Source of the DNA: Prochlorococcus sp. AG-402-G10
GTDB taxonomy: Bacteria; Cyanobacteriota; Cyanobacteriia; PCC-6307; Cyanobiaceae
NCBI GenBank assembly: GCA_003279445.1
Contig: QCHT01000001.1
Location: 1-64,000, forward strand
DNA length: 64,000 nucleotides
Reading direction: 5' to 3'
Part shown: piece by piece, positions 15,618 to 25,110 of the stretch
Layout of the letters: each line of letters begins with the position of its first letter
How positions within the stretch are numbered: the stretch's first letter is position 1
Program-made: the position numbers and the translations under genes
Notes under the pieces: generated by a model
The model's database searches: none
Told to the model about the DNA's origin: nothing
The model's input: the letters and a program-made list of their open reading frames with translations, nothing else

Positions 15618-16925
15618 TTATCTTGTAACTCCTAACCCAAAAAATGTGTGTGCAATGAAAAGGATACTAAACCCACCAAGGAAAAATAATCCCAACCAAC
15701 ATAAGGATTTCATCAATGGACCGAAATGATACTGGCGCCCAACTAGTGGACTATTAAGTGTATCCATTGCCATCCATGCAAAGATTGGTGCGCTTAAGAA
15801 GCTGCCCGTCATAGCTCCAAACACAAAATCTTTTACAGTAACCCCACCAGACCTTGCAATTAGAAGGCCTGCTATAGAAGCACATATATGCAAAACAATC
15901 CATAGTCTTAAACGTCTACTTTCTGAAGTAGAAGAATTTATTCCTCTGTCTTTTTGTTGGAGGAGCCCTTGAATAGCAGAAATGCTCCTTGGATAAGCAT
16001 CTAGACATGTCAGTGTTGTACTAAACATTGCTGCAATTGATGCCGGGATGATGATCCATCTAGCCCAGTCTCCTATTGATTCTGTATAAAGATGAATAAG
16101 GTTTTGAGCAAAAGATACGCCACTTCCTGACATCATTGCTTCACCACTTCCATACATTGTGAATGCACCTAGAGATACAAACAGCAAGGCAGTAATGACA
16201 GTAATTGAATAGCCAAGATTAAAATCAAACTCTGCTTCTTCTTGTTTTGCGACGTACTTAGTCTCCTGTGACTTGGAAAACATCCAGAGAGAAGGCCATA
16301 CACATAACTCAACAGGGCCTGGCATCCAACCCATTAAGGGTATTAAAAAAGCTAAATTATCAAGCTTCCAAGGACTTGGAGTGCTATTTATAAGGTTGAT
16401 GTCAATGTTTCCAATAGCCCCACGATGTATGAGTGAGAGAAATGCAAAACTAGTTAAAACTGAAAGTATGAAGACAAGTACCTTTGAAATTTTGTCAAGA
16501 GCTTGATATTGACCTAACAATAAAATTATGCCACTTACAACCAAAACCCCAATTGCAAGATCCATTGGTGGGAAGGCGGAGAAAATAGGGATATTTGTTA
16601 AGAGAAGAGCTGAGACAAAACTAACCGCAGCAATAGTTAATGTTCCTGTTAGCAATCCGACGATTAGATATAAAGGTAGATATATAGGGTTGCGAGCTTT
16701 GAAACCCTCTAACAGTGAGAGACCTGTAACTGCTGTGAAACGAGTGCCAACTAAGAGAAAAGGATATTTAAATAAATTGGTTAGCAAAATCAGACCTACT
16801 AGTGCAAAACCAAACCTTGCACCGGCTGTCGTAGATGACATTAAATGTGAACCACCAATACAAGCTGCGGCTAAAAGAATTCCAGGACCTAAAGATTTTC
16901 CAATACCTTTTTTTGATAGTGTCAT
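15618..16925 (-). CDS. Nramp-superfamily transporter, divergent at the metal site
   Basis: A 435-aa protein with about 11 hydrophobic helices of the Nramp/LeuT fold. It starts with the family opening GPGILLAAACIGGSHLMSS, but the helix-1 DPGN metal-binding motif is replaced by GGSH. The helix-6 region reads GWMPGPVELCVWPSLW instead of the MPH motif. It therefore belongs to the Nramp-related carriers with altered selectivity. Substrate unknown (a divalent cation is one possibility). The ATG start is good, and the nearest gene on the same strand is 193 bases upstream. Confidence 0.8.
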   Translation of the reverse strand: MTLSKKGIGKSLGPGILLAAACIGGSHLMSSTTAGARFGFALVGLILLTNLFKYPFLLVGTRFTAVTGLSLLEGFKARNPIYLPLYLIVGLLTGTLTIAAVSFVSALLLTNIPIFSAFPPMDLAIGVLVVSGIILLLGQYQALDKISKVLVFILSVLTSFAFLSLIHRGAIGNIDINLINSTPSPWKLDNLAFLIPLMGWMPGPVELCVWPSLWMFSKSQETKYVAKQEEAEFDFNLGYSITVITALLFVSLGAFTMYGSGEAMMSGSGVSFAQNLIHLYTESIGDWARWIIIPASIAAMFSTTLTCLDAYPRSISAIQGLLQQKDRGINSSTSESRRLRLWIVLHICASIAGLLIARSGGVTVKDFVFGAMTGSFLSAPIFAWMAMDTLNSPLVGRQYHFGPLMKSLCWLGLFFLGGFSILFIAHTFFGLGVTR

Positions 16926-17118
16926 TATTGAATAACTACTTTCACCATGCTGATGAAAGTAGCTAGAACTTTCAACTCATATGACAAATAAAAACCTGTG
17001 ATTACTTATTAAAATAGAAATAGGATATAGAGAAATCTTAAGGTCTTTATAAAAACAGACTAATGAATCTCTATAAAAGTCTGTATGGTTTAACTTAGAA
17101 GTATTTCAAGTTGAATTG

Positions 17119-17364
17119 CTAAGAGTAAAAGAGAATTACCAAGCCTTTTTTTGAATAATGTGATTCCCTTTCTTCTCTACTGAGATCAAGACCTACTTCT
17201 AAGCCCTCTTTTAGAGCATCCTCATAGAAGGCTTTAGAAGAGCAAGTAAGATCTTGTGTGCATAGGGCTGCTATCCCTATGGGTGTAGCATGCCATTGGA
17301 ATTTAGATGTTTGCCCTATTGCAGGTTCCTTAAGTGAATCCTCTAATAATTCTTGAGTAGACAT
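17119..17364 (-). CDS. Hypothetical small protein, 81 aa
   Basis: ATG start at 17364. A mostly polar protein with a middle block TSKFQWHATPIGIAALCTQD and a charged helical C-terminal part (YEDALKEGLEVGLDLSREER). Two Cys lie in LCTQDLTC. No membrane segment or known domain. Confidence 0.6.
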   Translation of the reverse strand: MSTQELLEDSLKEPAIGQTSKFQWHATPIGIAALCTQDLTCSSKAFYEDALKEGLEVGLDLSREERESHYSKKGLVILFYS

Positions 17365-17600
17365 GTTTTAATTGAACTAAAAGGGATTTATTAGTCACAC
17401 GATGACAAGAATTAAAGCAAAATGCGATAAATTCTTTCTTTTCAGAACTTAATTTCTTTTGAAATCTTGATATAGGAAATAATTGCCCTTATCACAGGAT
17501 GCTTTTCGCGACCTTCTTTTTTGCTTTAAACAGAAACATATTCCCTCTTTTATTGAGTTCGACATTCTTCTGTGAGGAAAAGTACTTTCTTTATAGGGGG

Positions 17601-18233
17601 TCACTGATTTGCGAGGCGGGTAATATATGATTCTTTGCTCCCAGCATTAATCCATCCAGTAGCAATTGTTTTTGTTGAAGTATTGCTTACACGACCTTTA
17701 TGAATATGAGATAAACCAGCAGGAAATATCAAGAGTTTTCCTCGAGTTGCTTCTTCATGATGTTGTTGCCAATAGAACTCTGTTCCGGCTGAATCAATAT
17801 CATTGCAATAAAGAATCCATGCTAATACTCTATGCATGGGCTCGGTCGCTTCATTGCTAATTGTCCAATCACAATGCCATTGTTTGAATCCTTCATTGGG
17901 AGCATATCTTTGCAAGTTAAATATTGGATTGATAAACAATGATTTTTCTGGACAGCAATCTTTTAAAAGAGGCCGCTCTGCAAGATATTTCTCGAGGCCA
18001 GCATTCACCCCTCGAACTATAACTTGAGAGAGAGCAAATGCTTCTGCATCTGAAGTGTCAATAGATACAAGACTTATATCAGTAGAGATCTTGCCTTGAC
18101 TGCTTGATGAAGGTGTTGCAGTGTTGAAAGATATTCCCTTCTGTTGTAGGTCAGTGCGTTTATCAAAGAATGCCATAACTCCATCAGCAACTGCTTCAAA
18201 GCCTGAATTATGATAACTTCCAATTAATTTCAT
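17601..18233 (-). CDS. 2-oxoglutarate/Fe(II)-dependent oxygenase-type protein
   Basis: A 210-aa prolyl-4-hydroxylase-like double-stranded beta-helix protein. The Fe(II) facial triad is visible as His120-x-Asp122 (FKQWHCDWTISN) and a distal His in LSHIHKGRVSN (His176 or His178). The block VLAWILYCNDIDSAGTEFYW is typical of the jelly-roll core. The substrate is unknown; small picocyanobacterial members are often of unknown function. ATG start. A gap of 69 bases separates it from the gene at 18303 on the same strand. Confidence 0.85.
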   Translation of the reverse strand: MKLIGSYHNSGFEAVADGVMAFFDKRTDLQQKGISFNTATPSSSSQGKISTDISLVSIDTSDAEAFALSQVIVRGVNAGLEKYLAERPLLKDCCPEKSLFINPIFNLQRYAPNEGFKQWHCDWTISNEATEPMHRVLAWILYCNDIDSAGTEFYWQQHHEEATRGKLLIFPAGLSHIHKGRVSNTSTKTIATGWINAGSKESYITRLANQ

Positions 18234-18302
18234 AACGCTTGAGACTCCTCCTCTTTTTGATATAAGCCGGGCAGAAATTGTTGATAATTGGTGTATTGAC
18301 TA

Positions 18303-18503
18303 CTAAGAGATAGGTCCCTCGTAATCCTTGCTTGTCATATCTGGGAATGCAATCACATCCTCGTAGCTCGGCAAATCAACAATCCACTCAGCAAACTCAT
18401 TGATAAGTGCGTATTGATCTTTCCCTGTTAGATGTTTTGATCTATCCAAAACATGAATAACAGCAAGAGAAAGTGATTCAAGTGCTGAGTTAACTTCGTG
18501 CAT
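18303..18503 (-). CDS. Small protein, GKDxxA-EFxEWI family, member 1
   Basis: A 66-aa soluble acidic protein. The core LTGKDQYALINEFAEWIVDL followed by FPDMTSKD matches the protein at 29657 (LKGKDRDAIVLEFKEWILEE ... IPDLTDEG), so the two are paralogues. No known domain is recognised; the pattern suggests a small helical protein. It is on the same strand as, and upstream of, the 2OG oxygenase, so co-transcription is possible. Confidence 0.7.
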   Translation of the reverse strand: MHEVNSALESLSLAVIHVLDRSKHLTGKDQYALINEFAEWIVDLPSYEDVIAFPDMTSKDYEGPIS

Positions 18504-19122
18504 AAATTTTTTAACTCAATTCAAGCTACCTAACACTTGTATTAAAAGCTACTCCTCTGTAGACGAAGAAAAAATGAAAGCAGTCTTTGTCTTGATAGCC
18601 TCATAGGAAGACTGCCTCTTAGGCATCACGTTGTCTATGCATAAGTTTATGAGTTGCAAACATTAATCCTCATAGGGCTTTATGGAGCTTGCATTGCTTC
18701 TTGAAACTGTTAAATATCAAATAAAATGGATTTAAGAATCAGTTGCTTTCCAATCTAAGTCAATAATGGAAAATACCTCTGAACTGAAAAAATCTGTGAA
18801 TGATCTCGAGTAAGTTTACTTTGACACCCATCATTGGGGCCTTGGAAAATCAGCTTCCTCAACCAACCCCTTTTTGAGATTCTTTGAGTAATAGTAGCCA
18901 AAGTACCGAAGTACAAAGAATTGGCACCTTTCTGTCAAATTGCTCTAGGACTACTCAATTTAACTAGATTCCTCTTAGTAGACCTACTAATTTAACCTTC
19001 CTAAGCAATAGATGCTTTGGCATTCGATTAAGAAGTTTTAATTAGAAACCTTCTATTCAGTCCATAATTAACTAGTATCTGGATTTCTATTATTGTTTGC
19101 AGGGATTAGCTTCTAGATCATT
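18504..19122. other. 620-base stretch, possible small pseudogene at 18766-18891
   Basis: No intact gene. In one + frame, ATG 18766 reads MENTSELKKSVNDLE, TAA at 18811, then VYFDTHHWGLGKSASS and on to TAA 18889 without a frame change, which resembles a nonsense-broken gene. An 8-bp inverted repeat (GCAGTCTT/AAGACTGC near 18589 and 18608) could form a hairpin. The rest is AT-rich without features. Confidence 0.25.
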
Positions 19123-19554
19123 TTAAATAATCAATTCGACAATTCCTTCTGCTACGTATTTAGCTAAACCCTCTAAATTACTTTCTATTTCATCAGTTGC
19201 TAAGCTCCATTTGTCGGACATTTTGCTAGCTAATTTGTGTTCTTTTGCATGATTTAGCATAGATCTAACCATATATTCAGATAAACTAATCTTCATTCTT
19301 ATTTTTAGATAATCCCAAACGGATTCATTTAGGCTATGAATATATTTAATATCGTCTGTACCAGTATAATCATATAACTCCATAACTCCGTGATGACAAA
19401 ATATCTGTCCTAACTCGTCATATGGATTCTTTGCATCCTTCGCATGTTCATACTCAGCTAACATCCATTCCAATTCTTTGTTTTTTTCTTTATTTCCATC
19501 TCTTGCTGCTTGGAGAAGTTTATAAAACGATCCGAATTCAATTGCGTTCGCCAT
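19123..19554 (-). CDS. Hypothetical helical protein, 143 aa
   Basis: An ATG-started acidic protein that is almost entirely alpha-helical by sequence (FGSFYKLLQAARDGNKEKNK, YMVRSMLNHAKEHKLASKM, EIESNLEGLAKYVAEGIV). It has one Cys-His-His cluster in IFCHHGVMELYDY. Codon use and length look genuine. I do not recognise the domain. Confidence 0.65.
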   Translation of the reverse strand: MANAIEFGSFYKLLQAARDGNKEKNKELEWMLAEYEHAKDAKNPYDELGQIFCHHGVMELYDYTGTDDIKYIHSLNESVWDYLKIRMKISLSEYMVRSMLNHAKEHKLASKMSDKWSLATDEIESNLEGLAKYVAEGIVELII

Positions 19555-19788
19555 TTTATGGTTTTAGTTGAATTAACGATACTGATCTTGTATGCGTTAG
19601 TAAATGTTTTGGAGAAATATTTTGATTAAATTCTTTATTAAGTCTCTTGATTGAAGGCAGTATTGTAATAAACTATTTTTGACTGCTCCAAATGGCTCTC
19701 TAGATTGGATTAAGCCCAAGAGGCTTTAGCAATTAATGAACTTCCTTGAGGACCATTCTTTTTCTAACTTAATTAGGTCCTTATTTTT

Positions 19789-20094
19789 ATGACAATTTTC
19801 ATTGGGAATCTTTCTTTTGATGCTGAGCAGGAGGATATCATTGGCGTTTTCAGCAGTTATGGAGAAGTCAAAGATTGCAAAATACCACTAGATCGTGAGA
19901 CTGGCAGGAAGCGTGGTTTTGCATTCGTAGATATGGCAAATCAGGAAGATGAGCAGAAAGCAATTGATGATTTACAAGATGTTGAATGGATGGGCCGAAA
20001 TATTCGTGTTAATAAAGCTGAACCTCGTAGAGACTCTAGAGGCGGCGGCGGTCAAGGCGGCGGTGGCTACGGAGGAGGTAGAAATCGCAGGTGA
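19789..20094 (+). CDS. RRM-type RNA-binding protein with Gly-rich tail
   Basis: 101 aa. A single RNA recognition motif spans residues 1-80 with RNP2 (IFIGNL, residues 3-8) and RNP1 (RKRGFAFVDM, around 40-49). The C-terminal 20 residues are Arg/Gly repeats (RGGGGQGGGGYGGGRNRR). This is the cyanobacterial Rbp class, linked in other strains to cold response and to mRNA localisation near thylakoids. ATG start. It is convergent with the ABC-F gene, with 66 bases between stops. Confidence 0.93.
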   Translation: MTIFIGNLSFDAEQEDIIGVFSSYGEVKDCKIPLDRETGRKRGFAFVDMANQEDEQKAIDDLQDVEWMGRNIRVNKAEPRRDSRGGGGQGGGGYGGGRNRR

Positions 20095-20160
20095 TTTTCT
20101 CATAAAAAGTTTTTATGTGAAAATGTATGTATTGAGGAATATCTTGTTTTTATTAAAAAA

Positions 20161-22080
20161 CTAAATTTCCAATTCGCTAAGAAATAGCCATCTTTCTTCT
20201 TTTTTTTGAATCTTTTCAGAGACGTCTGCTAGGTCTTGACTTAAAGAAGATATATTTGCTTCAAAACTAGCCTCAGAAATACTCTTCTCAAGAATTAATT
20301 TCTTTTCCTCTAATTGATGCAGGGTTTTTTCTATTTCTTTAATTTCTTCTTTCTCCTTGAAGAGAAGTCCTTTGCGCTTCTTCTCATAACCTAAATGAGT
20401 ACCAATTTTTTTGGTCTCATTCTTCTTTACTTGAAGACTTCCTTTTCCCTCTTTGTTATTAGCTTGTAACTGCTTGTAATCTATAAATGAAGTGTAATTA
20501 CCTTCATGTCTTATTAGTTGTTGATTCTCAAAGTTGAAAATTCTATCTACTGTTCTATCAAGGAAGTATCGATCATGTGAAACAATAACAACACATCCCC
20601 TAAAATCCTCAATAAAATCTTCTAATACACTAAGAGTCTTTATATCTAAATCATTAGTTGGCTCATCTAAAAGTAATACATTTGGTTCTTGAATAAGGAT
20701 TCTGCACAAGCTTAGTCTTCGTTTTTCCCCTCCTGAAAGTTTACCTAATGGACTATGTTGCTCAGATGGAGAGAATAGGAATCTTTCAAGTAATTTTGAT
20801 GCATTAAGTTGTTTGTTCCCTATTTCAATTTTCGCAGCAGCTTCTTCTACAAAATCTATTACCTTTCTTTGCAACCCCTTCCCTTTTGTTAATTCATTAG
20901 TGTGTTGATCTAAATAACCAATATGTATAGTCTCTCCAATTTCAATAGATCCCTGAGTAGGCTTTCTTCTGCCGGCTATAAGGTCTAATAGAGTTGATTT
21001 GCCAGTTCCATTTGGCCCAATAATTCCTACACGATCTTCTGGCGTAAAGCCATAATTGAAATTTTTTAATAGATAAGAAGTGTTTTGTTTCCCATCAACA
21101 GTTACATATAAATTACTTGCTTCTATTACTTTCTTCCCAATTCTTCTTGATGAAAAATTCATTTCAATATTATTTTTGAGCTCATATGGGGATTTTGCTT
21201 GCATTTCAGCAATCCTTTGAAGTCGTGCTTTCTGCTTAGTACTTCTTGCCTTAGGCCCTTGCTTTAACCAGTTTAATTCTTTTCTTAATATACCTTGAAA
21301 TTTTTTTTCTGAGATAGCAGACAATTCTTCATTCTCTACCTTTTTGCGAAGATACTCACTGTAGTTACCATAATAGTTTGATACTTTACCGCGATCAACC
21401 TCAATCATTTTTGTTGTTATTTGGTCAAGAAAGTATCTGTCATGAGTCACAAGGATTAGCGCACCTTTATATTTTGACAACCATGATTGAAGCCATTCAA
21501 CCGCAGAAGCATCTAGATGGTTTGTTGGCTCGTCAAGAAGTAGAACATCAGGGTTTGATACTAATGCTGAGGCTAAACCAATTCTTTTCATATATCCACC
21601 AGAAAGTTCTTTAATAGCTTTGTGCACGTCGAATATTCCAAGCCTCATTAGAATTTCTTTGCATTCTTGTTCAATATTCCAAGCATTAGCGTCATCCATT
21701 AGCTCACTCAATTGTCCTAATTGCTTTATAAGACTGCTTTGTTGGGGACTTATTTCAAGTTCCTTCGAAAGTTGATTGAATCTAAGCAATAACTCTCTTT
21801 TCTTTCCACAGCCTTTAAGGACTTCTTCAAGCACTGTCCTTTCCTTATCTAAATGATCTTCTTGATTAACTAATGATATATGTATTGAAGAGGAACATTG
21901 TCTATCACCTGTCAATAGAGTTTCTTCCCCAGCAATTATCTTCAATAGTGTTGATTTACCTGATCCATTAGGTCCAATTAACCCAAGACGTTCATTTTTA
22001 CTTATAAATAAGTCAAGATCTTTAAAAAGATTTCTTACTCCAAAATCCTTTGAAGCTTTTCTAAGACTAATTAATGCCAT
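20161..22080 (-). CDS. uup: Uup-type ABC-F ATPase
   Basis: 639 aa with two ABC domains in one chain and no membrane part. Walker A 1 is GLIGPNGSGKST (about 34-44) and signature 1 is ELSGGYMKRIGLA. A linker with KQGPKARSTKQKARL follows. Walker A 2 is GIIGPNGTGKST, signature 2 is LSGGEKRRLSLC, and both Walker B motifs read LLLDEPTN. The C-terminal 90 residues form a Lys/Glu coiled coil, typical of Uup. ABC-F proteins act on ribosomes during translation. ATG start. Confidence 0.93.
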   Translation of the reverse strand: MALISLRKASKDFGVRNLFKDLDLFISKNERLGLIGPNGSGKSTLLKIIAGEETLLTGDRQCSSSIHISLVNQEDHLDKERTVLEEVLKGCGKKRELLLRFNQLSKELEISPQQSSLIKQLGQLSELMDDANAWNIEQECKEILMRLGIFDVHKAIKELSGGYMKRIGLASALVSNPDVLLLDEPTNHLDASAVEWLQSWLSKYKGALILVTHDRYFLDQITTKMIEVDRGKVSNYYGNYSEYLRKKVENEELSAISEKKFQGILRKELNWLKQGPKARSTKQKARLQRIAEMQAKSPYELKNNIEMNFSSRRIGKKVIEASNLYVTVDGKQNTSYLLKNFNYGFTPEDRVGIIGPNGTGKSTLLDLIAGRRKPTQGSIEIGETIHIGYLDQHTNELTKGKGLQRKVIDFVEEAAAKIEIGNKQLNASKLLERFLFSPSEQHSPLGKLSGGEKRRLSLCRILIQEPNVLLLDEPTNDLDIKTLSVLEDFIEDFRGCVVIVSHDRYFLDRTVDRIFNFENQQLIRHEGNYTSFIDYKQLQANNKEGKGSLQVKKNETKKIGTHLGYEKKRKGLLFKEKEEIKEIEKTLHQLEEKKLILEKSISEASFEANISSLSQDLADVSEKIQKKEERWLFLSELEI

Positions 22081-22234
22081 CTTATATATTGTGATTAGAT
22101 TTTCTTAGTAAGAAAAATCTGAAATTTTTAATTAGCTAATATTAATCCTATGGTATCATCAAAAATTTTAAATAGACCTAATACTAAACTAATAATAGAT
22201 ATATGTTTTAGCTTATAATTAATTAGATTTACAG

Positions 22235-22552
22235 TTACTCTGCTGATTCAAATGAACGTAGTAATTTAAAGCCTTTACGTATAACTAATATTATTCCATA
22301 TGTCCCAAAGCCAAGTGGAAATATCGACAGAGGATTGAATTTCATATCTGAGTAATTCTTCACTCCATCTGCATAGTCAACACCATGGCATGGTGAGAGA
22401 TAAAGAAGTGTCGCAAAAATAAGACCCCATCCAGCTATAGCAAGTAGTCCATCTTTTGTACGCCCTTCGTAAAAGCGGTCAAGTCCTAAGCCCCAGCCAA
22501 TTGAAAGGACTGCTAGGCGTGTAAGGGCCTTCTTTTCATCTTTCTTAAGCAA
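22235..22552 (-). CDS. TM2-like small membrane protein
   Basis: A 105-aa protein (TTG start) with the TM2-like signature GWGLGLDRFYEGRTKDGLLA and two hydrophobic spans (GLLAIAGWGLIFATLLYL and LGFGTYGIILVI). The DRFY turn between helices is the diagnostic part of TM2 proteins. Function is unknown in the family. It lies 154 bases upstream of the ABC-F start on the same strand. Confidence 0.7.
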   Translation of the reverse strand: MLKKDEKKALTRLAVLSIGWGLGLDRFYEGRTKDGLLAIAGWGLIFATLLYLSPCHGVDYADGVKNYSDMKFNPLSIFPLGFGTYGIILVIRKGFKLLRSFESAE

Positions 22553-22935
22553 TGATTTGCTCCAATCTTTAAATATTCAACAATAACTATAAAGGTCAAA
22601 ATTGAAATATGTGGATTTTTTCACAATAAATTTGTGTTTCATAGTTATGTTTTTCTCCCTCCTTATCTCATCCGAGTTGAAAATAATAAGCTATTTATTT
22701 CATTGATTTTATGGATTAAGGCTTATAACTAATAACTTGATTGCTATATGTAAGCAAGAATACTGTGGTTGCTTAAGAAGAGGTTTGATAAATTAAATAT
22801 ACTCAATTTATATGAATTTTTCTTCCGCTTGGCTAAATATGTAAATAAATTGTTAAAATTGTTTTCCAAGAAAGTTAGAATAAAGGCATTTTTTAATTAG
22901 TTTATATTATAATAGTTTACAATTGAAAAAAATAA
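22553..22935. other. 380-base AT-rich intergenic region
   Basis: Between divergent genes at 22235 (-) and 22936 (+). It is AT-rich and must contain both promoters. I found no open frame, hairpin or repeat that I could support. Confidence 0.5.
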
Positions 22936-23133
22936 ATGAGGTTCAGGATTAAACGTCATGATGGTATTGAAGATGAAGTGACTGTTAGAGAATTTGAGAC
23001 ATATGAACAAGCTTATGATCTTTTAGAAAGTATTTATGCTGATATATGTTGTAGCGATTCTGATTACGACGATCGCCCATACTATGACATTGTCGACTCT
23101 AATGAAACTGATTCATTAGAGTCGACATCTTAA
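22936..23133 (+). CDS. Small acidic protein, 65 aa
   Basis: ATG 22936. A basic N-terminus (MRFRIKRHDGIEDEV) followed by an acidic helical part (FETYEQAYDLLESIYADICC) and an Asp/Ser-rich tail. The first 45 residues look like a compact beta-alpha-beta fold. No named family. Probably soluble. Confidence 0.65.
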   Translation: MRFRIKRHDGIEDEVTVREFETYEQAYDLLESIYADICCSDSDYDDRPYYDIVDSNETDSLESTS

Positions 23134-23487
23134 TACAAGCTTTCTTAAAAGCTCTTAATGCTAATTTCACTTATTATTTCTAATAATACTTATCTCTAAA
23201 ATCATCTTTTCTTTTCTAAAAGTTCTAGTTTTAATTATGGAGAATAGCTCTTGATACTTTTTCTGGGAGGTCTTATCTCTTTTTTGATGTTATAATCATA
23301 TATCTGTAACATATATGAAAATGATTCATTCAATTCTATAAGTAGATTAATGTCCCATTGCTAGACTAAAATTAAGCATAAGATCATTTATTAATATATA
23401 TTGATACTTTGATAATTATCCTTATGGGGACCCTGAAAATCTAACCTATAGTATGATTTAAGCAAATAGAGCAACACTTTTCTATTC
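23134..23487. other. 350-base AT-rich intergenic region
   Basis: It contains only AT-rich DNA. I see no coding pattern on either strand. The promoter of the mini-gene at 23488 should be here, but no convincing -35/-10 pair stands out. Confidence 0.5.
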
Positions 23488-23664
23488 ATGGGAAACAATA
23501 GTTACACAGAGGACGAGCTCAATCAAGTTTGTGAAGATGCTTTTGTAAATATCAAAGAAGCATGCATGCGTCTTCAAGAAAAGACAAAATGCTCAAATAA
23601 GGTTGTTATAGAAATGCTTAATAATGTTATAGGATTCTATGATTCACGGGTCTCTAATCGCTAA
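23488..23664 (+). CDS. Small cysteine-pair protein (C-x8-C family), member 2
   Basis: ATG 23488 to TAA 23662-23664, 58 aa. The block EACMRLQEKTKC is followed by a helix VVIEMLNNVIGFYDS. Compared with the protein at 2889 (ACHFLQEETDC ... INQLLGEAIG), about 11 of 30 positions are identical, including both Cys, the LQE and the Thr before the second Cys. This supports true coding and paralogy. Function unknown. Confidence 0.7.
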   Translation: MGNNSYTEDELNQVCEDAFVNIKEACMRLQEKTKCSNKVVIEMLNNVIGFYDSRVSNR

Positions 23665-23714
23665 AATCAGTTATAATTAAGTTTTTTAAATAAGACTTCT
23701 TTATTAATATTAAA

Positions 23715-23900
23715 ATGCCCTCACTTTTCATTGTTGCTTTGAATTTAACTAAACTTGAGGTTGTTGTTTCTTTAATAGCTGGATTTGGTTTTATTGTTCT
23801 TTTTGTGATCAGTTCTGCTCAAGGGGGCTATAAGGACCTTGTTGATACCACATTGAAGAATGATCAAACACGTCGCCTGGGGGTGAAAAATAAGCATTAG
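23715..23900 (+). CDS. Single-span membrane protein, 61 aa
   Basis: ATG 23715. A hydrophobic N-terminal half (FIVALNLTKLEVVVSLIAGF and GFIVLFVISSAQGG) is followed by a basic soluble tail (YKDLVDTTLKNDQTRRLGVK). One or two membrane passes. It lies 50 bases downstream of the C-x8-C gene on the same strand and may be co-transcribed. Confidence 0.65.
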   Translation: MPSLFIVALNLTKLEVVVSLIAGFGFIVLFVISSAQGGYKDLVDTTLKNDQTRRLGVKNKH

Positions 23901-23915
23901 GATTTTCTTGAAGCA

Positions 23916-24101
23916 TTACTCTTCGTTTTCAAGCACCCTTCTTTTTTCATGCATTTCTTCTATATCTTTATAAATCTCTTTCAATTTATCTTTTAAATGG
24001 TCCACATCCTTTAAGCAGTCTAATGCTTGCATTATTTGAATCAAATTTTCTTTTGTTTCTACAAGCCTTCTGCACTCAAGGCTACCAGATTCATAAGACA
24101 T
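23916..24101 (-). CDS. Small coiled-coil protein, 61 aa
   Basis: ATG start at 24101. The sequence is almost a single charged helix (LVETKENLIQIMQALDCLKD, LKEIYKDIEEMHEKRR) with two Cys. It converges with the membrane protein at 23715, with 15 bases between the two. Family unknown. Confidence 0.6.
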   Translation of the reverse strand: MSYESGSLECRRLVETKENLIQIMQALDCLKDVDHLKDKLKEIYKDIEEMHEKRRVLENEE

Positions 24102-24375
24102 AGTAAAAATACTAGGTGAAACAATAAAGGTAATTGGCTAAGGTCTCTTGTCTTTTCCAATTAAGGACTAATTAAGAGAGTGAAGCTTATTCAACCTGTA
24201 TTTTTTTATATTAATATTTTTAGGCTTTAAGTGTGTTTTTGTGAAGCCATGAGTTTGTCCCCATTCATCTCCCCCTAAATCTGAAAGTCAATTTTAAGCT
24301 ATTCCCTACGTTGCCTTCTATTTAGTAGATGCCCTTCCTAGTATTTTTTTGAGTTTGATTCCACTAGATATAGAA

Positions 24376-25110
24376 ATGAAATTTTCAGTTACCTATTATG
24401 GCTCGAGCGGTTGGTATATTAATTTCGATGGCCTTAATATACTCATTGATCCCTGGCTGACAGGGGACCTTGTCTTTTCTCCAGGCCCTTGGCTAATAAA
24501 AGGAGAACTAACCAAAGACATTCCTGTCCCGGATAGAATTGATCTATTACTTCTTACTCAAGGTTTACCCGATCATGCCCATCCCCCTTCTTTAGAACTT
24601 CTTAACAGATCAGTCTCTGTTATTTGCTCTCCAAGTGCTTTTAAAGTTGTTGACCGATTAGGTTTTTGGAGGAAACAACAACTTGTCCCTGGTGAAGTAA
24701 CTAATTTTGCCTCAATATATGTTGAGGCAACGGAAGGAGCAAGAGTGCCAACAATAGAGAATGGATATATTGTTTCCAATGAAAACTGTTCATTTTATAT
24801 TGAACCTCATGGCTACCTAGATAAAGATATTAAGTCACGCCAAGTAGATACTGTTATAACTCCAGTTGTAAATCTAAGCCTACCTTTGGCCGGTTCCTTT
24901 ATTAAAGGTAAATCTGTACTACCTGACCTTATTCAAGAACTAAATCCAAAGACTGTAATTTCAAGCACTACAGGTGGGGATGCAATCTTTAGTGGACTTC
25001 TCAATAATTTCATTTCTGTTCAAGGTTCAATAGAAGAGGCTAATTTGAAACTTATGAATAGAGTTAGATTTATTGACCCAGAGGTTGGGAAATCTTATTC
25101 TATAAATTAA
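24376..25110 (+). CDS. Metallo-beta-lactamase-fold protein with a degenerate metal motif
   Basis: 244 aa from ATG 24376; TTG 24349 would add nine residues. The fold is recognisable from SVTYYGSSGWYINFDGLNIL and LIDPWLTGDL at the N-terminus. The usual T-H-x-H-x-D-H motif reads TQGLPDHAH, so the two leading histidines are replaced by Gln and Leu while Asp-His remains. This resembles the cyanobacterial UlaG/RomA-like branch. It may no longer be an ordinary two-metal hydrolase. The 3' end overlaps a tiny antisense gene by four bases. Confidence 0.8.
   Translation: MKFSVTYYGSSGWYINFDGLNILIDPWLTGDLVFSPGPWLIKGELTKDIPVPDRIDLLLLTQGLPDHAHPPSLELLNRSVSVICSPSAFKVVDRLGFWRKQQLVPGEVTNFASIYVEATEGARVPTIENGYIVSNENCSFYIEPHGYLDKDIKSRQVDTVITPVVNLSLPLAGSFIKGKSVLPDLIQELNPKTVISSTTGGDAIFSGLLNNFISVQGSIEEANLKLMNRVRFIDPEVGKSYSIN

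Noticed and set aside
16273-16935. Long open frames on the + strand inside the Nramp-like gene
   Set aside because: They mirror the coding frame of 15618-16925 and lack protein-like composition; shadows of the real gene.
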